From Pseudomonadota bacterium (GTDB lineage Bacteria; Pseudomonadota; Alphaproteobacteria; Rhizobiales; Afifellaceae): a DNA stretch of 5,549 nucleotides. Below the pieces are notes generated by a model that searched no databases, was not told the origin of the DNA, and saw nothing but the letters and a program-made list of their open reading frames with translations. The translations under genes were made by a program, and so were the position numbers. Shown here one piece after another: positions 1 to 5,433 of this stretch (position 1 is its first letter; every line of letters starts with the position of its first letter). Where the stretch lies: assembly GCA_023417735.1 (NCBI GenBank), contig JAEZEK010000431.1, positions 1 through 5,549 on the forward strand, read 5' to 3'.

Positions 1-1
1 G

Positions 2-1441
2 GTCAACTGCAATCCGGAGACCGTCTCGACCGACTACGACACCTCCGACCGGCTCTATTTCGAGCCGCTCACCGCCGAGGACGTGCTGGAGATCATCCGC
101 ACGGAGCAGTCGAACGGAACCCTGCACGGCGTGATCGTCCAGTTCGGCGGACAGACCCCGCTGAAGCTCGCCGGCGCGCTCCAGGAGGCGAACGTGCCCA
201 TCCTCGGCACGTCGCCCGACGCGATCGATCTCGCCGAGGACCGCGACCGTTTCAAGACGCTGCTGGAGAAGCTCGGCCTGCGCCAGCCGAACAACGGGAT
301 CGCCCGCTCCGCGGAGGAGGCGCGCGCCGTCGCCGACCGGATCGGCTACCCGGTGGTGATCCGGCCGTCCTACGTGCTCGGCGGCCGCGCCATGGAGATC
401 GTGCGCGATCCGGCGCAGCTCGAGCGCTACATGACCGACGCGGTCGTCGTCTCCGGCACTTCGCCGGTCCTGATCGACAGCTACCTCGCGGACGCGATCG
501 AGGTCGACGTCGACGCGCTCTGCGACGGCAGGGACGTGTTCGTCTGCGGCATCATGGACCACATCGAGGAGGCCGGCATCCATTCCGGCGACTCCGCCTG
601 CACGCTGCCGCCGCACTCGCTGCCCCCCGAGATCATCGCGGAGCTCGAGCGGCAGACCGAGCTCCTCGCCCGCGGCCTGGAGGTCGGTGGCCTGATGAAC
701 GTCCAGTACGCGGTGAAGGACGGCGAGATCTACGTGCTCGAAGTCAATCCGCGCGCCTCCCGCACCGTGCCCTTCGTCGCGAAGACGATCGGGCTCCCGA
801 TCGCCAAGATCGCCGCCCGGGTGATGGCCGGGGAGCCGCTCGCCTCGTTCGGGCTGGAGCGGCCAGCCTACGGCCACATCGCGGTGAAGGAGGCGGTCTT
901 CCCGTTCGCCCGCTTCCCCGGCGTCGATACGGTGCTCGGGCCCGAGATGCGATCCACCGGCGAGGTGATGGGGCTCGACAATTCCTTCCCGATAGCCTTC
1001 GCCAAGAGCCAGCTCGGCTCCGGCACGAAGGTGCCCACCGGCGGCACCGTGTTCGTCTCGGTGCGCGACGGCGACAAGCCCCGCATCGTGGAGCCGGTGC
1101 GCCGGCTCGCGCAGCTCGGCTTCCGCATCATCGCCACGCAGGGGACGCAGCATTTCTTGGCCGAGCAGGGCATTGAGTGCGACAAGGTCAACAAGGTTCT
1201 TGAAGGCCGGCCGCATATCGTCGATGCTATCAAGAACGGCGAGGTGCAGCTGGTCTTCAATACCACCGAAGGCCTGCAGGCTCTCGCCGATAGTCGCTCC
1301 CTCAGGCGCGCAGCCCTCCTGCACAAGGTCCCCTATTACACGACCCTGTCAGGTGCGGTTGCCGCGGCGCTCGGCATCGAGGCGCTGCTGAGCGGAAAGC
1401 TTGAGGTGAAGCCGCTGCAGGCCTATTTCGCAGCGGCTTGA
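2..1441 (+). CDS. carB: Carbamoyl-phosphate synthase large subunit, C-terminal part (5' end outside window)
   Basis: CarB makes carbamoyl phosphate from bicarbonate, glutamine-derived ammonia and two ATP, feeding pyrimidine and arginine synthesis together with CarA in the cytoplasm. The frame is open from base 2 and begins with the conserved [13 protein letters not shown] segment, so only the last 479 of about 1,075 residues are present. Visible parts are the second ATP-grasp (carbamate kinase) domain, with [14 protein letters not shown] near residue 115, HSGDSA near 194 and the metal-binding ENPR-type motif EVNPR at 247-251. The C-terminal MGS-like allosteric domain runs from about 345. Residues matching the E. 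coli UMP-binding pocket are all present: S353, K359, T379, T382, K398, N420 and T422 (E. coli numbers are 595 higher), so feedback control by UMP is expected. Codon use changes abruptly from about base 1148 to the stop. A greA gene follows after 91 nt. Confidence 0.97.
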   Translation, partial: VNCNPETVSTDYDTSDRLYFEPLTAEDVLEIIRTEQSNGTLHGVIVQFGGQTPLKLAGALQEANVPILGTSPDAIDLAEDRDRFKTLLEKLGLRQPNNGIARSAEEARAVADRIGYPVVIRPSYVLGGRAMEIVRDPAQLERYMTDAVVVSGTSPVLIDSYLADAIEVDVDALCDGRDVFVCGIMDHIEEAGIHSGDSACTLPPHSLPPEIIAELERQTELLARGLEVGGLMNVQYAVKDGEIYVLEVNPRASRTVPFVAKTIGLPIAKIAARVMAGEPLASFGLERPAYGHIAVKEAVFPFARFPGVDTVLGPEMRSTGEVMGLDNSFPIAFAKSQLGSGTKVPTGGTVFVSVRDGDKPRIVEPVRRLAQLGFRIIATQGTQHFLAEQGIECDKVNKVLEGRPHIVDAIKNGEVQLVFNTTEGLQALADSRSLRRAALLHKVPYYTTLSGAVAAALGIEALLSGKLEVKPLQAYFAAA

Positions 1442-1451
1442 GCCCTGATGA

Positions 1452-1498
1452 CCGGGTTGTCCCGGCGCCGAACCGCGCTGGGGCGCCCTTTCCTGTTG
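1452..1498 (+). terminator. Weak dyads with T-rich tail between carB and greA
   Basis: Two short inverted repeats overlap here. One is CCGGG/CCCGG (1452-1456 with 1461-1465, 4-nt loop). The other is GGCGCC/GGCGCC (1464-1469 with 1482-1487, 12-nt loop), followed by a pyrimidine- and T-rich stretch to 1498. The stems are only 5 and 6 bp, so this would be at best a leaky carB terminator or attenuator. carB and greA may still be co-transcribed. I saw no convincing separate greA promoter in the 91-nt gap. Confidence 0.22.
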
Positions 1499-1521
1499 TC
1501 TGCCCCGCGCAATGCGGGTCT

Positions 1522-1526
1522 GGAGG
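1522..1526 (+). promoter_or_regulatory. greA ribosome binding site (decides the start)
   Basis: GGAGG lies 6 nt before the ATG at 1533. This supports that start over the in-frame ATG at 1512, which would place the ribosome site inside the gene. Confidence 0.8.
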
Positions 1527-1532
1527 TTGAGA

Positions 1533-2006
1533 ATGGAAAAGGTTCCGATGACCGCTAGCGGGTACGCGCAGCTCGAAGCCGAGCTGAAGCGCCTCCTGGC
1601 CGAGGAACGGCCGCGCATCATCCAGGCGATCTCGGAAGCGCGGTCCCATGGCGACCTCTCGGAGAACGCCGAGTACCATGCCGCCAAGGAGCAGCAGAGC
1701 CTGAACGAGGGCCGGATCGCCGAGATCGAGGACAAGCTCTCGCGCGCCGAGGTGATCGACGTTTCGAAGCTGTCCGGCGACACGATCAAGTTCGGCGCCA
1801 AGGTCACCCTCGTCGACGAGGACACCGAGGAGGAGAAGGTCTACCGGATCGTCGGCGACGTCGAGGCCGACGTGAAGGAGGGGCGCATCTCCATCTCCTC
1901 GCCGATCGCCCGCGCGCTCATCGGCAAGGCCAAGGGCGACACCGTGGAAGTGGCGGCGCCCGGCGGCGCGCGCTCCTACGAGATCCTCAACGTGACCTTC
2001 GCGTGA
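1533..2006 (+). CDS. greA: Transcription elongation factor GreA
   Basis: GreA enters the secondary channel of RNA polymerase and stimulates cleavage of backtracked transcripts, releasing arrested complexes and improving fidelity. The product has 157 residues, the usual length. The N-terminal coiled-coil hairpin (about 1-75) carries the tip motif [11 protein letters not shown]. Its acidic residues D41 and E44 fall at exactly the E. coli GreA numbers when the ATG at 1533 is used, which confirms the start. The C-terminal FKBP-like domain (about 80-157) includes [10 protein letters not shown] near 127 and the family ending SYEILNVTF. It lies 91 nt after carB, an order I associate with Hyphomicrobiales. 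A glutathione transferase starts 4 nt after its stop. Eight of its ten A/T-ending codons fall in the first 50 codons, continuing the less GC-rich patch at the end of carB. Confidence 0.97.
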   Translation: MEKVPMTASGYAQLEAELKRLLAEERPRIIQAISEARSHGDLSENAEYHAAKEQQSLNEGRIAEIEDKLSRAEVIDVSKLSGDTIKFGAKVTLVDEDTEEEKVYRIVGDVEADVKEGRISISSPIARALIGKAKGDTVEVAAPGGARSYEILNVTFA

Positions 2007-2010
2007 CCCG

Positions 2011-2652
2011 ATGATCGACCTCTACACCTGGACGACGCCGAACGGCCGCAAGATCTCCATCGCCCTCGAGGAGATGGGTCTTCCCTACGAGCCGCACGCC
2101 GTGAACATCGGGCAGAACGAGCAGTTCCGCCCGGAATTCCTGGCGATCTCGCCGAACAACAAGATCCCCGCCATCGTCGACCGCGAGAACGGCCGCAGCG
2201 TCATGGAATCGGGCGCCATCCTGCTCTACCTCGCCGAGAAGACCGGCCGGTTCATGCCGAGCGATCCGGATCGGCGCTGGCAGGTCATGGAATGGCTGAT
2301 GTGGCAGATGGGCGGGTTCGGGCCGATGCTCGGCCAGGCGCACCACTTCCTTCATTACAACAAGGGCAAGGCGCCCTATGCCGAGGAGCGCTACGGCAAG
2401 GAGGCGCGCCGGCTCTACAAGGTGCTCGACCAGCGGCTCGCCGGACGGCGCTTCGTGGTGGACGAATACTCGATCGCCGACATGGCGATCTGGCCTTGGG
2501 CCGCGCGCTTCGAGTGGCAGGAGGTCGACCTGGCCGAGTTCCCGAACGTGCGCGACTGGTATCTCCGCATCGCGGAGCGTCCGGCGGTGCAGAAGGGCTA
2601 CCACGTGCCGAAGCACACCGGCGAGATCCCGATGCCGACCGTGATGGCGTGA
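2011..2652 (+). CDS. Glutathione S-transferase family protein, YfcG/YghU (Nu-class) type
   Basis: The 213-residue protein resembles E. coli YfcG throughout. Nu-class members have low classical transferase activity and act as glutathione-dependent disulfide-bond oxidoreductases in the cytoplasm. The N-terminal thioredoxin-like domain (1 to about 80) has the active-site TPNG with T9 and N11, which are the YfcG glutathione contacts. It also has SPNNKIPAIVD with cis-proline P53, and the gamma-glutamyl-binding pair E66-S67 in ESGAILLYLAEKTG. The helical domain has WQMGGFGPMLGQ (98-109), typical of this class, and the folding box YSIADMAIWPW (153-163). There is no cysteine, as expected for this mechanism. 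It starts 4 nt after greA with no Shine-Dalgarno sequence, so translational coupling is likely. The activity on a particular substrate cannot be read from sequence. Subfamily assignment is confident; symbol withheld because yfcG and yghU cannot be separated firmly. Confidence 0.92.
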   Translation: MIDLYTWTTPNGRKISIALEEMGLPYEPHAVNIGQNEQFRPEFLAISPNNKIPAIVDRENGRSVMESGAILLYLAEKTGRFMPSDPDRRWQVMEWLMWQMGGFGPMLGQAHHFLHYNKGKAPYAEERYGKEARRLYKVLDQRLAGRRFVVDEYSIADMAIWPWAARFEWQEVDLAEFPNVRDWYLRIAERPAVQKGYHVPKHTGEIPMPTVMA

Positions 2653-2685
2653 CGCGCCGATCCGTCGGCGCGGCCGCCGACGGAT
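2653..2685. terminator. Overlapping perfect hairpins between convergent genes
   Basis: Directly after the glutathione transferase stop are two perfect inverted repeats that share bases. The first is CGCGCCGA/TCGGCGCG (2653-2660 with 2665-2672, 4-nt loop TCCG). The second is ATCCGTCGGC/GCCGACGGAT (2660-2669 with 2676-2685, 6-nt loop). They lie between two convergent stops (2652 and 2692) and could act on transcripts from either side. Neither is followed by a T-run, so this is not a textbook intrinsic terminator. It could be a rho-assisted terminator or an RNA 3'-end stabiliser. Confidence 0.5.
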
Positions 2686-2691
2686 ATCGCC

Positions 2692-2916
2692 TCAGCGGTC
2701 CGGGTGATTTCGCCAGAAGCGCGCCCGCAGCCACGGCGCGATGAGCCATGCGATCGGTGCCGCGAGCACGATGCTCGCCACCACCACGGCCGGGATCAGG
2801 AACTTCCACTGCTCCTGCCAGGCACGGACGGACAGGACCGTGATGGCGCCGGCGCCGAACAGCACGGCATTCACCATCCCGTAGATCAGCATCGTGATGC
2901 GAAACCTGGTGGACAT
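2692..2916 (-). CDS. Small two-helix inner-membrane protein, function unknown
   Basis: I do not recognise a named family with a known function. The product has 74 residues with two hydrophobic helices, about 7-30 (ending GAGAITVLSV) and about 39-61 (IPAVVVASIVLAAPIAWLIA). They are joined by a short polar turn with two tryptophans (RAWQEQWK). The basic N-terminus (STRFR) and the strongly basic C-terminus (RARFWRNHPDR) suggest that both ends are cytoplasmic. The ATG at 2916 is chosen because GGAG (2925-2922) sits 5 nt before it; the GTG at 2922 overlaps that ribosome site. Composition and codon use match the neighbours and the hydrophobic pattern is coherent, so I think it is a real gene. It is downstream of, and on the same strand as, the glutathione transferase at 3605-2988, with a 71-nt gap. 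Confidence 0.75.
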   Translation of the reverse strand: MSTRFRITMLIYGMVNAVLFGAGAITVLSVRAWQEQWKFLIPAVVVASIVLAAPIAWLIAPWLRARFWRNHPDR

Positions 2917-2966
2917 GGGCACTCCAATTCGCTCGTTCCCGACGGATGACGATTAGCCCGGGTCCG

Positions 2967-2983
2967 GCGCAACGGACTTGCGC
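2967..2983 (-). repeat. Short inverted repeat between two minus-strand genes
   Basis: GCGCAA (2967-2972) and TTGCGC (2978-2983) form a perfect 6-bp stem with a 5-nt loop, just past the stop of the upstream minus-strand glutathione transferase. There is no T-run. It could be a weak intercistronic element. Otherwise the 71-nt gap 2917-2987 holds only the ribosome site of the small membrane protein. Confidence 0.3.
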
Positions 2984-2987
2984 TGGA

Positions 2988-3605
2988 TCATTCGGGCGGC
3001 CGCCAATCCATCCCAACGTGGCGAGGCAGTGCAGCGATCCGGTCGAGCCATGCGCCGATGGCCGGATAGGCGCCGAGCTCGAAGCCGCCCTCCCCTGCGC
3101 AATGCGTGTAGGCGTAAAGCGCAATGTCGGCGACCGAGAAGGCCTCTCCCGCCAGCCAGTCCGCGTCCCGCAGGCGCTTCTCCATCACGTCCAGCGCCCT
3201 CGCGCCGCCCTCGACGAGCGCTGCGAGGTGCTCCGGCGTCGCTTCGTCAGCCCGCTCCGGATAGATCGAGAGCGACCGCCGGACCGCGATCGTCGGCTCG
3301 TGGCTGTACTGCTCGAAGAACATCCACTCGTAGGCCTTCGCGCGCGCGTACGCGTCGCCCGGCAGGAAGGCCGTGCCTTCGGCGAGGTGGAGGAGGATGG
3401 CACCGGATTCGGCGAGCCGCCGGCCGTCCGGGAATTCGAGGACAGGCACCTTGCCGATCGGGTTGACGGAGAGGAAATCGTCGCTGCGCGTGACGCCGGA
3501 ATTGGCGTCGACGTCGATCAGCCGGAACGGCCTGCCGAGATGCGCGAGCAGCAGCCGCGGCTTGTAGCAATTGCCGGAATCCTGCTGCGAATAGAGCGTC
3601 AGCAT
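2988..3605 (-). CDS. Glutathione S-transferase family protein (serine-type, distinct from the 2011-2652 copy)
   Basis: A 205-residue cytosolic glutathione transferase fold. The N-terminal thioredoxin-like domain (1 to about 78) opens with MLTLYSQQDSGNCYK. S10 is in the position of the catalytic serine of theta/beta-like bacterial classes, and C13 is nearby. NPIGKVPVLEF follows with cis-proline P54, then the gamma-glutamyl-binding pair E66-S67 in ESGAILLHLAEGT. The helical domain carries the folding box FSVADIALYAY (156-166) with D160. It is unlike the Nu-type copy in this window (no TPNG, no QMGG segment), so the two are not a recent duplication. The ATG at 3605 has only a weak ribosome site (GGGGA, 7 nt upstream) that overlaps a CCCGGG hairpin. 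The substrate is unknown; detoxification of electrophiles is the usual guess but is not shown here. Confidence 0.9.
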   Translation of the reverse strand: MLTLYSQQDSGNCYKPRLLLAHLGRPFRLIDVDANSGVTRSDDFLSVNPIGKVPVLEFPDGRRLAESGAILLHLAEGTAFLPGDAYARAKAYEWMFFEQYSHEPTIAVRRSLSIYPERADEATPEHLAALVEGGARALDVMEKRLRDADWLAGEAFSVADIALYAYTHCAGEGGFELGAYPAIGAWLDRIAALPRHVGMDWRPPE

Positions 3606-3614
3606 CGCGCGTTC

Positions 3615-3630
3615 CCCGGGCTCGCCCGGG
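3615..3630 (-). promoter_or_regulatory. Hairpin overlapping the ribosome site of the 3605-2988 gene
   Basis: CCCGGG (3615-3620) and CCCGGG (3625-3630) pair as a 6-bp all-GC stem with a 4-nt loop, extendable by one C-G pair. On the minus strand it ends within the weak GGGGA ribosome site (3617-3613), so it could reduce translation initiation. Regulation is inferred only from position. Confidence 0.35.
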
Positions 3631-3634
3631 CGGC

Positions 3635-3664
3635 AGCATAGCGGATCGCGGCTGCTCGCGCGAA
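3635..3664 (-). promoter_or_regulatory. Possible sigma-70-like promoter for the 3605-2988 gene
   Basis: On the minus strand TTCGCG (3664-3659) and TATGCT (3640-3635) are 18 nt apart, and the -10-like box ends about 30 nt before the ATG. The -35 match is poor, and this is the only AT-leaning spot in the leader. The rest of the 172-nt gap 3606-3777 holds the terminator of the barrel gene and a CCGGCCGGCCGG run (3697-3708). Confidence 0.25.
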
Positions 3665-3720
3665 GGGAGAAGAGGCCTCGGACGCCGCGCGCTCACCCGG
3701 CCGGCCGGCACGCTCCGGAC

Positions 3721-3751
3721 AAGAAGAGGCCCGGGTGCTTCGACCCGGGCC
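3721..3751 (-). terminator. Rho-independent terminator of the outer-membrane barrel gene
   Basis: GGCCCGGGT (3728-3736) and ACCCGGGCC (3743-3751) form a perfect 9-bp stem with a 6-nt loop. On the minus strand the stem is followed by TCTTCTT (3727-3721), a U-rich tail. It begins 26 nt after the stop of the barrel gene, the expected place and strand. This is the best intrinsic terminator in the window. Confidence 0.82.
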
Positions 3752-3777
3752 CCAGGTGGTCCGCTTGGGAGGGACGC

Positions 3778-4428
3778 TTAGAACTTGAAGCCGACACCGG
3801 CGCGCACGGAGTGCGTGCTGAGATCGCCGCGCACGGGCGTGCCGAGGTTGAACGTCTTGTTCTCGTAGTCGGTGTAGCGGTACTCGACGCGGGCGGTGAT
3901 GTTGTCGGTCACCAGCGCCTCGGCGCCGACGCCGGCCGTCCAGCCCATCAGGGTGTGGTCGTCGCTCGCGCCGCCGGCCGTCATCTTGACGTTGGTCATC
4001 GCGCCGCCGGCCGTGCCGTACAGCAGGAAGTTGTCCAGCGCGATGCCGGCGCGGGCACGCAGCGACCCGGACCAATCCTGCCGGATGTTCACGCCGGCCG
4101 TGTCGTCACGGACGCCGGAAGCGAGGATGTCGCCTTCCAGGCCGACGACGAACTGGTCGAGCTGCACGTTGCCGCCGACATAGACGCCGCCGTCGATGCC
4201 GTCGACGTCGACGTTGTTCAGCGGACGCGCCGCATTGGTGTCGGTCTCGCCCCACGTGTAGCCGAGCAGCGCACCGATGTAGAAGCCGGACCAGGTCGGA
4301 GCGACGGTCGACACCGGCTCCATCTGGGGGGCGGGCGGCATCGGCTCGATGGCGCCCAGATCGGCCGCGAGGGCCGGTGCTGCCAGAGCCGAAGCGGCGA
4401 CCGCCGCGAGAAGAACACGAATACGCAT
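3778..4428 (-). CDS. Outer-membrane beta-barrel protein, Omp25/Omp31 type
   Basis: The 216-residue precursor starts with a Sec signal peptide: MRIRV, a hydrophobic alanine-rich core and an ALA-A cleavage region near residues 19-22. A proline/methionine-rich linker (about 24-45) follows, then the first strand WSGFYIGALLGYTWG. The rest alternates short beta strands and Gly/Asp-rich loops, with GWTAGVGAEALVTDNITARVEYRYTDY near 161-187. It ends in GVGFKF with a terminal phenylalanine, the signal for insertion by the BAM complex. Size and pattern fit an eight-stranded barrel of the kind abundant in Hyphomicrobiales outer membranes, where it has mainly a structural role. The ATG at 4428 is chosen because AGGAGG lies 8 nt before it and the signal peptide starts there; the in-frame ATG at 4488 would add 20 residues with no role. 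It appears monocistronic, with its own leader and terminator. Confidence 0.92.
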   Translation of the reverse strand: MRIRVLLAAVAASALAAPALAADLGAIEPMPPAPQMEPVSTVAPTWSGFYIGALLGYTWGETDTNAARPLNNVDVDGIDGGVYVGGNVQLDQFVVGLEGDILASGVRDDTAGVNIRQDWSGSLRARAGIALDNFLLYGTAGGAMTNVKMTAGGASDDHTLMGWTAGVGAEALVTDNITARVEYRYTDYENKTFNLGTPVRGDLSTHSVRAGVGFKF

Positions 4429-4436
4429 GTACAAGA

Positions 4437-4442
4437 CCTCCT
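4437..4442 (-). promoter_or_regulatory. Ribosome binding site of the barrel gene (decides the start)
   Basis: A consensus AGGAGG on the minus strand, 8 nt before the ATG at 4428. It fits a highly expressed envelope protein and rules out the longer reading from 4488. Confidence 0.85.
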
Positions 4443-4455
4443 GATGCCCGAAACC

Positions 4456-4490
4456 CCATGAACGCGGTGAACGGGCGCTGCGTTTCATGG
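4456..4490 (-). repeat. Leader hairpin in the barrel gene 5' untranslated region
   Basis: CCATGAACGC (4456-4465) pairs with GCGTTTCATGG (4480-4490), giving 10 bp with one bulged T and a 14-nt loop. It lies 28-62 nt upstream of the start codon and just upstream of the ribosome site, inside the expected mRNA leader. Long-lived outer-membrane protein mRNAs often carry 5' hairpins that slow decay; that role here is an inference. Confidence 0.5.
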
Positions 4491-4623
4491 CCGGAACCTG
4501 TATCTAGATTGTGAGGGCGAGCCGACGAGAACAGGGCGGAAAAGGGGCCGGCCCCGCGAAAAGGCCGGACGTGACATGCCCGCAACACTTGCGTTGCCGG
4601 CTAACGGGAGTTGATCGACAGCC

Positions 4624-5382
4624 TTGCCGCCGCGCCTTTCAATCTTCCTCATCACGCGCAACGAAGCGGACCGGCTCGGCCCGACGCTCGCCGCCGTTCG
4701 CGGCCTGAGCGACGATCTCGTGGTGGTCGATTCCGGCTCGACCGACGGCACGGTCGCCGTCGCCGAACGGTACGGCGCGCGCGTGATCCGGCACGACTGG
4801 ACCGGGTACGGCCCGCAGAAGCGTTTCGCGGAGGAGCAATGCCGCCACGACTGGCTCCTCAACCTCGATGCCGACGAGGTGGTCCAGCCGGATCTCGCGG
4901 CCGCCGTCGAGCGCCTCTTCCAGCACGGCGACCCGCCGCTGAAGCTCTACCGGATCAGGATAGAGACCGTGTACCCGGGCCGCAGCCGGCCCCGCCCGCT
5001 CGCCGACCATGTCGCCCCGGTGCGGCTCTACGACCGCCGCGCCGCACGCTACTCGCCGAGCCTCACCGACGACCGCGTCATGGACGGCGGGCTGGAAAGC
5101 GCGCTCCTGCCCGGCGCGGTCTGGCACCATTCCTTCCGGTCCTTCGAGCACATCGGGGAGAAGCTGACGCGCTACGCCGACCTCCAGGCCCGCGAGAAGG
5201 CGCCCGGGCGATCGCGTGCCGGGCTCCGGCTCCGCCTCCTCACGGAAACGCCGATGCACTTCCTGCGCTACTACATCGGCCGCAGGCACTTCACGGGCGG
5301 CATCGACGGCTTCCGCTACGCGCTCGAGCACGCCCGCGCCAAGCGCCTGCGCGTGAAGCGGTTCCTCGCCGCGCTCGAATAG
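4624..5382 (+). CDS. Family 2 glycosyltransferase, WaaE/KdtX-like LPS core type
   Basis: A 252-residue inverting GT-A enzyme that transfers a sugar from a nucleotide donor, probably to the LPS core at the cytoplasmic face of the inner membrane. Motifs in order: LSIFLITRNEADRL (5-18), the nucleotide-binding DSGSTDGT (36-43), WTGYGPQKRFAEEQ (59-72), which is characteristic of WaaE relatives, and the metal-binding DAD in LLNLDADEVV (78-87). Further on are RLYDRRAARYSPSL (134-147), WHHSFRSFEHIGEKLTRYA (167-185) and a basic amphipathic C-terminus with YYIGRRHFTGGIDGF (216-230). The length is usual for the family. An in-frame TGA at 4612 lies just upstream and there is no ATG or GTG near the N-terminus, so TTG at 4624 is the only sensible start. 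A GGGAG (4606-4610) is 13 nt away, farther than optimal. The donor and acceptor sugars cannot be read from sequence. Confidence 0.9.
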   Translation: MPPRLSIFLITRNEADRLGPTLAAVRGLSDDLVVVDSGSTDGTVAVAERYGARVIRHDWTGYGPQKRFAEEQCRHDWLLNLDADEVVQPDLAAAVERLFQHGDPPLKLYRIRIETVYPGRSRPRPLADHVAPVRLYDRRAARYSPSLTDDRVMDGGLESALLPGAVWHHSFRSFEHIGEKLTRYADLQAREKAPGRSRAGLRLRLLTETPMHFLRYYIGRRHFTGGIDGFRYALEHARAKRLRVKRFLAALE

Positions 5383-5383
5383 C

Positions 5384-5433
5384 GGGCTCCGCGTCGGTCG
5401 GTCGCCCCGAGTGGACTGAGAGGACGCGGGCCC
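5384..5433. terminator. Bulged GC-rich hairpin after the glycosyltransferase
   Basis: GGGC-T-CCGCGTC (5384-5395) can pair with GACGCGG-GCCC (5423-5433), giving 11 bp with a single bulged T and a 27-nt loop. It begins 2 nt after the glycosyltransferase stop and ends next to a minus-strand TAA (5436-5434). It could terminate transcripts from both sides. The loop is long and there is no strong T-run, so confidence is modest. Confidence 0.38.

Larger units (their letters stand above)
4429..4623. promoter_or_regulatory. Divergent intergenic region between barrel gene and glycosyltransferase
   Basis: This 195-bp stretch must hold the promoter of the barrel gene and perhaps that of the glycosyltransferase. 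It is locally richer in A/T around TATCTAGATT (4501-4510), the best -10-like spot for the minus strand, about 70 nt before the barrel ATG; no good -35 partner is visible. Other structure: a 12-bp palindrome GGGGCCGGCCCC (4544-4555), a GCAAC/GTTGC dyad (4582-4586 with 4593-4597), and a leader hairpin listed separately. I could not identify a plus-strand promoter. Confidence 0.45.

Noticed and set aside
868..1326. 152-codon minus-strand open frame inside carB
   Set aside because: Antisense to conserved CarB residues including the UMP pocket; composition (many Arg, Ser, Pro) is that of a shadow frame in GC-rich DNA.
1512..1532. Upstream in-frame ATG adding seven residues to GreA
   Set aside because: It would swallow the GGAGG at 1522-1526, and only the start at 1533 places D41 and E44 at the E. 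coli positions.
2285..3124. 279-codon minus-strand frame spanning two glutathione transferases and the gap
   Set aside because: It overlaps three better-supported genes in other frames; it is arginine/proline-rich with no motif.
2946..3641. 231-codon plus-strand frame opposite the second glutathione transferase
   Set aside because: Antisense to a gene with intact cis-proline, E66-S67 and folding-box motifs; no ribosome site or recognisable domain.
3697..3708. CCGGCCGGCCGG run as a repeat element
   Set aside because: A short simple palindrome expected by chance in DNA of this composition; no second long copy or array in the window.
4294..4360. Proline/methionine-rich segment after the barrel signal peptide as an unusual insertion
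   Set aside because: Proline-rich linkers between the signal peptide and the first strand are normal in Omp25-like proteins.
3811..4461. 216-codon plus-strand frame opposite the barrel gene
   Set aside because: Mirror frame of a signal-peptide-bearing barrel with its own ribosome site and terminator; valine/aspartate/arginine-rich shadow composition.
4429..4488. Longer N-terminus for the barrel protein from ATG 4488
   Set aside because: It would bury the signal peptide behind 20 residues and place the AGGAGG inside the gene.
4544..4555. GGGGCCGGCCCC palindrome followed by TTTT on the minus strand, as a terminator
   Set aside because: The stem would be only 4 bp around a CCGG loop, and it lies upstream of the barrel gene where no minus-strand gene is present to terminate.
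4639..5331. 230-codon minus-strand frame opposite the glycosyltransferase
   Set aside because: Antisense of the DSGSTDGT and DADE motifs; no independent support.
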